From NCBI GenBank assembly GCA_001918765.1, contig MNGO01000037.1:1-41828 (forward strand): 41,828 nt of DNA. The letters are read 5' to 3'. Each line of letters starts with the position of its first letter. Position 1 is the first letter of the stretch. Below are positions 16,935-25,685 of the stretch, piece by piece. The DNA comes from Crenarchaeota archaeon 13_1_40CM_3_52_10. GTDB lineage: Archaea; Thermoproteota; Bathyarchaeia; 40CM-2-53-6. The position numbers and the translations under genes were made by a program. The notes under the pieces are model-generated. The model had not been told where the DNA came from and made no database searches. It saw only the letters and a program-made list of their open reading frames with translations.

Positions 16935-18662
16935 GTGCAGCAACAAATCAGGGACAAGCACAAGTTATTATCCGAGACTGCCCGACGGAGAGGATTCTTC
17001 TGGGGCTCATTCGAGATCTACGGTGGACTCAGCGGATTCTTGGATCTAGGGCCTTTGGGCGTCGGCCTGAAAAGACAGATTGAAGATACTTGGCGACAAT
17101 CTTTCCTTCGACGCCATGGGTTCGTTGAAGTCTCGACTCCTATTATCACCCCCCGCAAGGTCTTGGAAGCTTCAGGACACGTTGAGAACTTCAAAGACCC
17201 GATGACTGAGTGCAGTAACTGCCACAGACGATTCAGAGCGGACCAACTGGTCAAGGAAGCTACTGGCCTTGAGACTGAAGGAATGAGTCTGGAACAACTT
17301 GGCTCGCTCCTGAAGGAAAGACATGTGAAGTGTCCGGAGTGTGGCGGAGAATTGGGACCTCCTCAATATTTCATGACAATGTTCAAGACTAGCATAGGTC
17401 CGTACGGCGAGGATCCTGCTTACGGCCGCCCGGAGGCAGCGCAGGGAATATTCGTCAACTTCCGCCGAATCTTCGAGACAATGAGGGAGAAATTTCCAAT
17501 TGGAATAGCACAGGTCGGGACTGTCCTCCGCAACGAAATATCACCTAGACAGGGTCCCTTACGATTACGTGAGTTCACGATAATGGATTTCGAGCTCTTC
17601 TTCGACCCTGAAGAGCCGGACTGCCCCTACCTCGATGAAGTTGCGTCCGAGGAGCTCTTGATCGTTACGGAAGAAAATCGAAAGAAAGGCGCAGAAAACG
17701 CGATCAGCGTTGAAGTAGGCGAAGCGGTCAAGAAACAAGTGATCAAAGCACCATGGGCAGCATACTTCATGGCACTCTCAAAACAGTTCCTGAATCAGCT
17801 AGGCGTTGATGGGCAACATCAAAGATTTTTCGAAAAACTTCCGAGCGAAAGGGCCCACTATTCAGCCCAGACGTTCGACCACGAAGTTAGGCTGGACCGT
17901 TGGGGCTGGACTGAAGTTGCGGGTTTCGCTTACAGAACAGACTACGATTTGCGAAAGCACATGGAAGCGACCGGAGAGGACTTGCGAGTTTTCAAACCCT
18001 ATCCAACACCCCGGGTTCGTAAGGTCAAATCGATTCGGCCAAACCACCAAAACATCAGAAAGATCTTTCAAGAAGAAACAGGAAGAGTCGCCGATCTAAT
18101 ATCCAAAGACGACCCGGAAAAACTGCTGAGAGCCAAGAAGGCCAGACATCCCGTAAAAATCGGGTCGTACACTATTCCCCCGGACTGTTTCGACGTAGTT
18201 GAGGAAGAAGTAAAGGAAACAGGCACCCGTTTTCTGCCTCACGTAATAGAGCCAAGTTTCGGAGTAGAACGTCTTCTCTACACGACCCTCGAATACAACC
18301 TTACAATGAAGGAAGATAGACTCATCCTAGGGCTCCCATTCAACCTCGCTCCCATACAAGCGTCCGTCTTCCCCCTTGTAAACAAAGATGGGTTGCCAAA
18401 GCGGGCATCCGAGGTGTTCGAAGCGCTTATCGCGGACGGGCTTAGAGTAGACTTTGACGAATCAGGCTCCATAGGAAGAAGATATGCCAGGGCGGATGAG
18501 GCCGGCGTACCTCTTGGAATAACTATAGACTATGATACGCTCAAAGACGATACGGTCACAGTCCGAGATCGTGATAGCTGGAGCCAAATGAGAACCCCTA
18601 TTGGAACGCTCGCATCGACCATCCACACTATAATGAAAGAGGGTTTCAAACCGTCAAAATGA
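16935..18662 (+). CDS. glyS: Glycyl-tRNA synthetase (archaeal/eukaryotic type)
   Basis: RRGFFWGSFEIYGGLSGFLDLGPLGVGLKRQIEDTWR...LRNEISPRQGPLRLREFTIMDFELFFDP...VIEPSFGVERLLYTTLEY...RYARADEAGVPLGITIDYDTL. Confidence 0.95.
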   Translation: MQQQIRDKHKLLSETARRRGFFWGSFEIYGGLSGFLDLGPLGVGLKRQIEDTWRQSFLRRHGFVEVSTPIITPRKVLEASGHVENFKDPMTECSNCHRRFRADQLVKEATGLETEGMSLEQLGSLLKERHVKCPECGGELGPPQYFMTMFKTSIGPYGEDPAYGRPEAAQGIFVNFRRIFETMREKFPIGIAQVGTVLRNEISPRQGPLRLREFTIMDFELFFDPEEPDCPYLDEVASEELLIVTEENRKKGAENAISVEVGEAVKKQVIKAPWAAYFMALSKQFLNQLGVDGQHQRFFEKLPSERAHYSAQTFDHEVRLDRWGWTEVAGFAYRTDYDLRKHMEATGEDLRVFKPYPTPRVRKVKSIRPNHQNIRKIFQEETGRVADLISKDDPEKLLRAKKARHPVKIGSYTIPPDCFDVVEEEVKETGTRFLPHVIEPSFGVERLLYTTLEYNLTMKEDRLILGLPFNLAPIQASVFPLVNKDGLPKRASEVFEALIADGLRVDFDESGSIGRRYARADEAGVPLGITIDYDTLKDDTVTVRDRDSWSQMRTPIGTLASTIHTIMKEGFKPSK

Positions 18663-18726
18663 CCTAGACTCGACTGCTGCTAGTTTTTTATGGCAAGGAT
18701 AGCATCACATTGCGAGACAGTGCTAC

Positions 18727-19389
18727 TTGATGACCTTTCCAGTCGAAACCGAAGCGAACATACGACGAAGAATACTCGATATATGCAGAGAACAAACCAG
18801 GAACGTCGTGGACATAACACGCGAACTAGCCCTCATGACCGACAACGTTTCAGATGGAAAGGCAAAGGAAGCAAAGGAACATTACCAAAACATGCTGAAG
18901 ATTCTAGGAGACTTCGAAGCAACCAAGAAGAAACTTTTGGAAGAAGTCGCCTCCTTCGGAACCCTCCTGAGCAACCGAGAAGATTTCATCAGGCTAATTT
19001 TCAAGATCGGCGAGGTAGCCGACTATGCACAGGGCATTGGTTACCGGCTGTCCGCAGTGATCGACCGGAACTGGAAGGTCGACAAGAAATACACCAAGCG
19101 GCTCGCGGAACTAAACGCCCTAGTTCTTGAGGAGATGTCCAAGATAAGAGAGACCGTGATGTCCCTCGGATTCAACCCAACAAAGGCGATGGAGCTCTCC
19201 AGAGGCGTCGAGGAAACGGAAAGGAAAGTCGACACCGCCTATCGATCTCTCGACCTCGAAGTACTAGACGAGAAGATGCCGTTACGGACTCTCCTTCTAG
19301 TCAGAGACCTCAGTGCCCACATGGAGAACATGGCCGACCTAGGAGTGGACGTTGTAGACCTGATCAGGGTAATCGCCCTGACGGCCTAG
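18727..19389 (+). CDS. DUF47-family (PhoU-like) protein
   Basis: All-helical 220 aa with DF.....KIGEVADYAQGIGYRL and terminal LLVRDLSAHMENMADLGVDVVDLIRVIAL. Confidence 0.8.
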   Translation: MMTFPVETEANIRRRILDICREQTRNVVDITRELALMTDNVSDGKAKEAKEHYQNMLKILGDFEATKKKLLEEVASFGTLLSNREDFIRLIFKIGEVADYAQGIGYRLSAVIDRNWKVDKKYTKRLAELNALVLEEMSKIRETVMSLGFNPTKAMELSRGVEETERKVDTAYRSLDLEVLDEKMPLRTLLLVRDLSAHMENMADLGVDVVDLIRVIALTA

Positions 19390-19396
19390 AAAGATC

Positions 19397-19966
19397 ATGA
19401 AGTCCCCGACCCTTCAAGGCGAAGCGGAACTTATCGGAACACGCCTCATAGTGTGGGACGCCAAGACCGGACTCGACATTTACCGCTCGGGCTTCTTCGG
19501 AAAACCAGTCGGAATACCAAAACCGAAACCAGACCAAGACTTCGATGTTCCGCTTTTGCTCGACCTTATGGAAGGGCTCTACCTCCTCGAGCATCGCAGA
19601 ATATCCGTAATTGATGGAAGGACCAAGAAACCTGTTCTAAAATCACTCTTACTCAAAGAAGCGCGAGAGACGTATCGTGGATTCAGTCAGGCGTACCAAG
19701 TATACAAGGACTTGAGAAACAAAGGCTACATTGTAACGCCCGGCATAAAGTTCGGCGCTGACTTTGCCGTGTATGAGCACGGACCAGGGATAGATCACGC
19801 TCCCTTCATCGTCTCGGTCGAAGATCCAGAGTCCATTATGGGGCCCTTCGAGGTAGTCCGAGCTGGAAGGCTAGCAACGACCGTTAGGAAGCAATTCATC
19901 ATTGCGATTCCGGATACAAAGCAAGACGAGATACGATATCTCGTTTTTAGCTGGTTCAAAGCCTAA
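19397..19966 (+). CDS. endA: tRNA-splicing endonuclease
   Basis: YKDLRNKGYIVTPGIKFGADFAVYEHGPGIDHAPFIVSV...GRLATTVRKQFIIAI: catalytic Y/H/K pattern. Confidence 0.93.
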   Translation: MKSPTLQGEAELIGTRLIVWDAKTGLDIYRSGFFGKPVGIPKPKPDQDFDVPLLLDLMEGLYLLEHRRISVIDGRTKKPVLKSLLLKEARETYRGFSQAYQVYKDLRNKGYIVTPGIKFGADFAVYEHGPGIDHAPFIVSVEDPESIMGPFEVVRAGRLATTVRKQFIIAIPDTKQDEIRYLVFSWFKA

Positions 19967-19975
19967 ATCGAACCA

Positions 19976-20311
19976 TCACGTCGAACCCTCGCTGCTCCTG
20001 TGAGCATTCCTTAGGAAGGAAACAGCGAAGTCGCGCGCGTGTCGCTCAGTTCCTCTGTGCTTTCCGTCTACATGTCTCAAGTGATGATAAAATTCATGGA
20101 TCAACACGTATGGATCAAACAGGTATTCTTCGCTCGACATGTAGATGGTCTGCTCTCTGTGCACGTAGCAGCCTAGGGCCTTTTTTTCTCCCTTGGGCAG
20201 GCCGATCCTCAGGGTAGGCCTTTCGACGTGGTAGTGTGCGGAGAGGGCATCGAGCGCTTCCTCAGGATTCCTTTCTATTGCAATGAGCCGTACAATCTTT
20301 CCCTGGAACAC
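19976..20311 (-). CDS. Small HExxH zinc metallopeptidase-like protein
   Basis: TIYMSSEEYLFDPYVLIHEFYHHLRHVDGKHRGTERHARDFAVSFL contains HEFYH. Confidence 0.65.
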   Translation of the reverse strand: MFQGKIVRLIAIERNPEEALDALSAHYHVERPTLRIGLPKGEKKALGCYVHREQTIYMSSEEYLFDPYVLIHEFYHHLRHVDGKHRGTERHARDFAVSFLRNAHRSSEGST

Positions 20312-20473
20312 GCCTTCGTCAAACGTATTTCTTGGTGCCGAGTGTGTTGGGCTCAGACTATGTCAACTGCCGTTGTGACGACCCGTATTCCACACGTTAG
20401 TGCCAATGGCGTTGGTGTTTTCGCAATCCAACTCTTTAAGGTTCCTTGAAGGTAAGATCTCTCTCGACCTGTC

Positions 20474-20977
20474 ATGTGGGAGAGAATCCGAGTCCTCTTT
20501 GAGACTCATCCCGAACGGTTGCAGGTTGCAAGGTTTCTGCTCCGGAATGGACTCTCGGTCAAGGGCGACAAGATCTACGTCAATGAAGTTGAGGTCCCAA
20601 CTCTCAAAGTGGCAAGAGTAGTCGGAGTCGATCGGCGAACTGTAAACGAGACGATCCGAACAATCAACGTGGACAAAGAAATCAAGCTGATCTTTTCGAA
20701 ACTAGAATCGGCCGGGCCTTCGCTCCGAGCGGTAGCCAAGCAAATAGGGCTAGGAGTAGTTGAAATAACAGCGGACAATCCGAACGAAATTGGAATTCTT
20801 GCAAATGCAGCCAGAGTCTTAGCTGAGCACGGCATAAGCATTAGACAGGCACTTGTCGATGACCCTGAAATGAATCCCGATCCCAAGCTTACCCTGATAG
20901 GAGACAGAGTCATCCCTGGAAAGGCTATTCCGCGAATTCTGAAAATCAGAGGGGTTGCCAAGGTATCAGTTTACTAG
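20474..20977 (+). CDS. HTH plus ACT-domain regulator of amino-acid metabolism
   Basis: HTH-like LKVARVVGVDRRTVNETIRTI, then an ACT-like region LGVVEITADNPNEIGILANAARVLAEHGISIRQALVDDPEMNPDPKLTLIGDRVIPGKAIPRILKIRGVAKVSVY. Confidence 0.8.
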   Translation: MWERIRVLFETHPERLQVARFLLRNGLSVKGDKIYVNEVEVPTLKVARVVGVDRRTVNETIRTINVDKEIKLIFSKLESAGPSLRAVAKQIGLGVVEITADNPNEIGILANAARVLAEHGISIRQALVDDPEMNPDPKLTLIGDRVIPGKAIPRILKIRGVAKVSVY

Positions 20978-20994
20978 TTACCGGCACTCACAGT

Positions 20995-21041
20995 GTTACC
21001 AAAGGTAACTTTTATAGCTCAACTCTGTTACCTAGAGTAAC
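20995..21041 (+). promoter_or_regulatory. Operator pair flanking TATA box of the regulator/hsp20 operon
   Basis: GTTACC-AAA-GGTAAC (20995-21009), TTTTATAG (21010-21017), GTTAC-CTAGA-GTAAC (21027-21041); extra GTTACC half-site at 20977-20982. Confidence 0.7.
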
Positions 21042-21058
21042 GAAAAAGGGTCATCCCA

Positions 21059-21811
21059 ATGAAACTACAACTGAACATGTCCACGGAAACTCAACGCGTG
21101 TCCCCTCAAGACATCCTCGACTACAAGACTTTCACCGAAAGGTACAGACGCCCAGCTGAGAAGAGCGAACTCAGACAATTCGAACGATTTCATGCCGCTA
21201 GAGATCTGATCTCTCAACAAATGGACACATACCTAGACGCAAAACTGACCCCCGACGACCCCACCCGAGCCGTGACTGTTGACGTATGTGGAGTCAAGAA
21301 CGGAACCCTGACAGCTGTGTTCTGTCAGACTGCAGGACTAGACGAGCCTCTCGCGAGAGCCATCGAGACCATCAACAACGCCCAAAACGCCAGTGCGGTA
21401 ATTCTTCTGCCTCGGGAATTGGATCAGCCCGTGCTTAAGGAATCGGTGCGCTCCGCCCTCGAGACAGGGAAGGTTACTATGGAGGTGCTCGGCTGGTTCG
21501 ACGACACGTTTGAAGAAACATTTCGAGAAACCCTAGCTCTCATAGAGCTCCTGGGAAACGAAACCAGAATGAGAATGCTAGCGCCACTCCTTGAGAAGTC
21601 AGGGGCAAAAAGGGACTATAGGACCAGGATAAACCCGAAGCTTGTCTACCACAACATAACCGCTCTTTCCGACGCGGGTCTCCTCGACGAGAATAACCAG
21701 GGATCATACGAACTGAGCCAATTCGGAAAAACGGTTCTCGCGGAATTCATCACCTTTCTAGACAAGACGCGGAAGACCCTTGATGAGTCAAAGACTGGAG
21801 GTGAAAAATGA
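21059..21811 (+). CDS. ArsR-like winged-helix transcriptional regulator with N-terminal sensor-like domain
   Basis: C-terminal LIELLGNETRMRMLAPLLEKSGAKRDYRTRINPKLVYHNITALSDAGLLDENNQGSYELSQFGKTVLAEFITFLDK; N-terminal domain unassigned. Confidence 0.7.
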   Translation: MKLQLNMSTETQRVSPQDILDYKTFTERYRRPAEKSELRQFERFHAARDLISQQMDTYLDAKLTPDDPTRAVTVDVCGVKNGTLTAVFCQTAGLDEPLARAIETINNAQNASAVILLPRELDQPVLKESVRSALETGKVTMEVLGWFDDTFEETFRETLALIELLGNETRMRMLAPLLEKSGAKRDYRTRINPKLVYHNITALSDAGLLDENNQGSYELSQFGKTVLAEFITFLDKTRKTLDESKTGGEK

Positions 21812-22399
21812 TTGAGTGAAGATGAATTCTTTTCCAATTGGCTACGGCGTCGATGGCGATTCCCAACGGCCAACCTCTTTGACGAGCTAGAGCAAGACTT
21901 TGAGCAGATGTTCAAAGACCTAGAGCTCCCAAAGGATCTTGTCCGAGAGCGAAAGCTTCCTGACGGAGGCACCGTGAGAGAAATGGGTCCATTCGTCTAC
22001 GGCTACTCGTTCAGCATGGGTCCGGACGGGAAACCAGTGATCAGAGAGTTCGGTAATGTCAAACCCTCCCTCAAAGGAGGACCAATGGGCGCAGTCAGGC
22101 CTCAGCTCGATGTGAAAGAAGATCGAGAGCCTCTGGTTGACACCATCGTCAGCCCTGACACAGTGAAGGTTGTCGCTGAACTTCCAGGCGTCGAAAAACC
22201 AGACATCTCCCTAGAATGCGACGGACATAAACTGACGCTAAAAGTGGACACGGACAAACGGCGCTACTACAAGGAACTAGAGCTTCCCGTCGAAGTAGAT
22301 CCGGACACGTCGAAGGCATCCTACAAGAACGGCGTGCTTGAGCTACTTCTGATTCGGAAGAAGTCAGGGTCCAAAGCCAAACAGATAGCCATCGACTAA
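21812..22399 (+). CDS. hsp20: Hsp20/alpha-crystallin small heat shock protein
   Basis: DTIVSPDTVKVVAELPGVEKPDISLECDGHKLTLKVDTDKRRYYKELELPVEVDPDTSKASYKNGVLELLLIRK; TTG start abutting the regulator stop. Confidence 0.9.
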   Translation: MSEDEFFSNWLRRRWRFPTANLFDELEQDFEQMFKDLELPKDLVRERKLPDGGTVREMGPFVYGYSFSMGPDGKPVIREFGNVKPSLKGGPMGAVRPQLDVKEDREPLVDTIVSPDTVKVVAELPGVEKPDISLECDGHKLTLKVDTDKRRYYKELELPVEVDPDTSKASYKNGVLELLLIRKKSGSKAKQIAID

Positions 22400-22401
22400 T
22401 C

Positions 22402-22431
22402 CGGGAGTACCACTCCCGCCACCTTTTTTTT
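22402..22431 (+). terminator. Hairpin plus T8 terminator after hsp20
   Basis: Perfect CGGGAGT-ACC-ACTCCCG followed by CCACC and TTTTTTTT, just after the hsp20 stop. Confidence 0.65.
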
Positions 22432-22534
22432 CTTGCACAGAGAGCCCTTCAATACTTCAGACGAAAGAATGGTCCCGGTACCCGAATGAGAATGCTCTAC
22501 ACTGACCTAAGTCTTAATCAGCGATGATCACAGG

Positions 22535-23746
22535 TTGAATCCCATGGTCTCAGGCGACCTCGTCATCAGCCAGGCCGAACACAAGTCTAGGATAGAGAAA
22601 ATCAGAAAGCAATTGAAAAGATCTCGGAGCACGGCACTCTATCTAACGAATCCCACTAGGATCCTCTACACTACTGGATTCAGTCACATCTCTACAGAAA
22701 GACCCCTAGCGTTAGTAATTCCCCAAGACGGCACGATTTTCATGATGGGCCCTCATCTAGAGGAGGATCACGTGAAACAAGATTCCTCTCTTATAGAGGA
22801 GTTCTTCAGCTATCCCGACTACCCTGGCACTACTCACCCGATTCGACATTTTGCCAAGGTCTTGTCGCAAAAGAGGTTGGCAAATTCGCAGATCGCGACG
22901 GACTCTGTTGACGGGGCAGCTGGAGGCTGGGGCTATCGAGGCCCCTCTTTGCGAGAATTGCTCCGACAATCTAAGATGGTCGACGGCAGAGATCTTGTCG
23001 ACAACATGAGATGGGTTAAATCGGAGCAAGAAATACGCTTGCTGAAGGAGAGCGCTCGCTGGGCGGAGAAAGCCCACGACCTTCTGATGGAAAACATCGC
23101 ACCCGGTAGACATGATGCGCTAATTGGGATGATGGCGAGCTATGAGGCCTTGAGAAGGATGATGAGGAAGCTCGGCGCCAGATATCGCCAACTCAAGTGG
23201 GGCCTCTCTCCAGTAGTTGTAGGCTGCCGGGGACAGGTTGGACCAGGGTCGGCCGTGCCGCACGCAGTCTTCTCAAAGCGCAAGATCCGGAGAGGAGACG
23301 TACTGGTTACTGAGGCCGGAGTTGAGGTTGGGGGGTACACAAGTGAACTGGAGCGAACGGTTGTGGTCGGAAGGGCCGGGTCGAGGGAGAAAAAGTACTT
23401 CGAAGTCATGCTGAGAGCTCAAGACGCTGCGCTAGGATCATTCAAAGCGGGTACTCCTTGTTTCCAGGTTAATGCCGCCGCGAGGAAGGCAGTTGAAAAT
23501 GCTGGTTTCGCTGACACCCTTCGTCATCACATAGGTCATGGTATTGGAATCGACGGCCACGAACCTCCTTGGCTCGACCCCGGAGAGAAGACGACTATGA
23601 AGACCGGAATGGTGTTTTCGTGCGAGCCAGGGCTCTACATTCCTGGATTTGCTGGGTTCCGACATTCAGACACGATAAAGATTACCGAACATGGAATGGA
23701 ATTCATAACTGAATATCCGCGCAGTCTTGAAGACTTGACAGTATAG
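22535..23746 (+). CDS. M24-family Xaa-Pro aminopeptidase/dipeptidase
   Basis: N-terminal creatinase-like domain; VTEAGVEVGGYTSELERTV, HHIGHGIGIDGHEPPW, TGMVFSCEPGLYIPGFAGFRHSDTIKIT. Confidence 0.9.
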   Translation: MNPMVSGDLVISQAEHKSRIEKIRKQLKRSRSTALYLTNPTRILYTTGFSHISTERPLALVIPQDGTIFMMGPHLEEDHVKQDSSLIEEFFSYPDYPGTTHPIRHFAKVLSQKRLANSQIATDSVDGAAGGWGYRGPSLRELLRQSKMVDGRDLVDNMRWVKSEQEIRLLKESARWAEKAHDLLMENIAPGRHDALIGMMASYEALRRMMRKLGARYRQLKWGLSPVVVGCRGQVGPGSAVPHAVFSKRKIRRGDVLVTEAGVEVGGYTSELERTVVVGRAGSREKKYFEVMLRAQDAALGSFKAGTPCFQVNAAARKAVENAGFADTLRHHIGHGIGIDGHEPPWLDPGEKTTMKTGMVFSCEPGLYIPGFAGFRHSDTIKITEHGMEFITEYPRSLEDLTV

Positions 23747-23772
23747 AAGGACCGACAAGCGAGAACAGAAGT

Positions 23773-23994
23773 CTACGTCCACAAAGCGTTTGGCAGAGCC
23801 TTCTCAACCGGGGGAGAAACCTGATGATCATGGTAAGTCTGCCCGCAATGGGGACATTTGAGATTCCTTCGCCACATTCGGTAAATTAGCTTGAGCCCAA
23901 CGAAAGTCAGAGCAAAAACAACAATACCTGCGATAGCAGACGCGATTGCAGAGTCCACGTTCATTATGAAGATGAAATAGTGAATGTCAACCAA
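23773..23994 (-). CDS. Small single-TM protein with C-terminal zinc-knuckle-like CPHC
   Basis: AIASAIAGIVVFALTFVGLKLIYRMWRRNLKCPHCGQTYHDH. Confidence 0.55.
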   Translation of the reverse strand: MVDIHYFIFIMNVDSAIASAIAGIVVFALTFVGLKLIYRMWRRNLKCPHCGQTYHDHQVSPPVEKALPNALWT

Positions 23995-24193
23995 TTCAGG
24001 ATGCCTCCACTAAAACACGAGCGAGGTGTGGACACACGAGTGGACAGGTTTTGGCGCGCATACGCTATATTGCGAAACTGGCGGTATAAACCTACCTCAG
24101 AACGAAAATAATAAACTAGGCCAAGAGGTACCTGTTTATTGAAAAGTATATCCTACTAACACGGGAGTCGATCAGATTGTTTGCGAGTCCTAG

Positions 24194-24454
24194 TTATGGC
24201 TGACTGTTTGCTGGAGTGGTTTGAACGGGTTTCAGGACTTCGTCTGCGTGAGTTATCTTCACAAGCCCCTTCAGCAGGAGCCTGTTGGTGACCTTTGCGC
24301 AAACATCGCAGTCCTTACCCGGACAATACCCCTTGAGAAAGTTCTCGCATTTCCAACGGTAATTCTCTATCTCAACAGTGGACATACCAGTGGAGCCTTT
24401 GTCGATCGGGCCTACGGCCTGAAATCGACTAAAGTCTCGCGTAACCTCACGCAA
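24194..24454 (-). CDS. Small Cys-rich protein, likely starting at internal ATG (24385)
   Basis: MSTVEIENYRWKCENFLKGYCPGKDCDVCAKVTNRLLLKGLVKITHADEVLK; C-x7-C-x4-C-x2-C; same strand, 15 bp after the acyl-CoA dehydrogenase. Confidence 0.55.
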   Translation of the reverse strand: MREVTRDFSRFQAVGPIDKGSTGMSTVEIENYRWKCENFLKGYCPGKDCDVCAKVTNRLLLKGLVKITHADEVLKPVQTTPANSQP

Positions 24455-24469
24455 ATGTAAGCGGTAACA

Positions 24470-25630
24470 TCAGGAAGGTCGGCCCACTTCCTTGTAGACC
24501 TCTCGCTGAATAATGTATCTCATGATCTCACTGGTCCCTCCTCCGATCATCATGAACCTAGCATCCCGAAAGTATCGCTCTATCGGAAGACCCTTCGTAT
24601 ACCCAATACCTCCATGGACTTGCAGAGACTCGTTCGCCACCTCGAACGCAGCTTCAGTCGAGTAGAGTTTGGCAACAGCCCCTTCCTTCCTCGCTGGCTC
24701 TCCCCGATCAAGCGCCCGGGCAGCATGTAGAATGAGGAGCTGAGAAGCGGCAAGTTTGACTGCCATATCAGCGATCTTGAAACTCACCCCTTCAAAGTCT
24801 CTGATCGGACGTCCAAACTGCTTCCTAGTCGATGAGTACCTGACAGCCTCCTCAAACGATGATCGAGCTATTCCCATCATTCCCGCAGCAACGGCAGGAC
24901 GCTCCCTATCCAGTTCATCGAGGATGATCGAGAAACCACGGTTGAGACCGCCCACTAGATTTTCTCTTGGAACACGAACATTGCGAAGCCGAAGATGAAC
25001 GACATTAGCGCCCCTCATGCCAAGAAGACCGTAGGCCCTCACGACCTCAAGACCCTTTGAATTCCTTGGGATAACGAACGCGCTAAGCGCAGACCGAGCC
25101 GGTTTGCCGGGATCTGTAACCGCGAAAACGAAGAGATAGTCCGCGACGCCTCCATTAGTTATGAAGCGCTTCTCTCCGTTGAGAACGAAATCTCTGGCAT
25201 CGCGTCTTGCTCGGGTCTTGATGGACCCCGCGTCCGATCCCGCTTCAGGCTCCGTTAGAGCCAACGCACCTACCTTCTCGCCCGAAAGAACTGAATGTAG
25301 GAACCGTCGTTTTTGGACACTATTTCCAAAACATGCAAGCGGCGCCGAGTATAGAGCTGCCGAAGCGAGTCTTGCCATCTCCGCCGCCGCACTGATAGCG
25401 GAAACCTCTTCTGCTACAATTGTCTCGGAAACCCAGCCTAGGCCAAGACCGCCATCAGATCTCGAGAACGGAGCTCCCAGAAACTTGTTTCTGCCAAGCG
25501 TGCGAAGGAAGTCGCTAGGGAAATATTCCTCGGCTTCTATCTTAGCGGCTAAAGGTTTGAGGTGTTTTTCGGCAAACGCCCTCACTCTTCGCTGGAAGCT
25601 TAGCTCTGGCCCCGTTAGAGCTAGACTCAT
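24470..25630 (-). CDS. Acyl-CoA dehydrogenase
   Basis: ALTEPEAGSDAGSIKTRA, EKRFITNGGVADYLFVFA, YSSTRKQFGRPIRDFEGVSFKIADMA, QVHGGIGYTKGLPIERYFRDARFMMIGGGTSEIMRYII. Confidence 0.95.
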   Translation of the reverse strand: MSLALTGPELSFQRRVRAFAEKHLKPLAAKIEAEEYFPSDFLRTLGRNKFLGAPFSRSDGGLGLGWVSETIVAEEVSAISAAAEMARLASAALYSAPLACFGNSVQKRRFLHSVLSGEKVGALALTEPEAGSDAGSIKTRARRDARDFVLNGEKRFITNGGVADYLFVFAVTDPGKPARSALSAFVIPRNSKGLEVVRAYGLLGMRGANVVHLRLRNVRVPRENLVGGLNRGFSIILDELDRERPAVAAGMMGIARSSFEEAVRYSSTRKQFGRPIRDFEGVSFKIADMAVKLAASQLLILHAARALDRGEPARKEGAVAKLYSTEAAFEVANESLQVHGGIGYTKGLPIERYFRDARFMMIGGGTSEIMRYIIQREVYKEVGRPS

Positions 25631-25685
25631 AACGAGTCTCCTCTGAAACCGGTGTTTAAGCTAATTCAGTTCTGTTTCGATAAGT

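Noticed and set aside
18690-19130. 146-aa plus ORF
   Set aside because: Out-of-frame shadow of the DUF47 gene with low-complexity basic composition.
25161-25646. 161-aa plus ORF
   Set aside because: Antisense to the acyl-CoA dehydrogenase; no family-like motifs.
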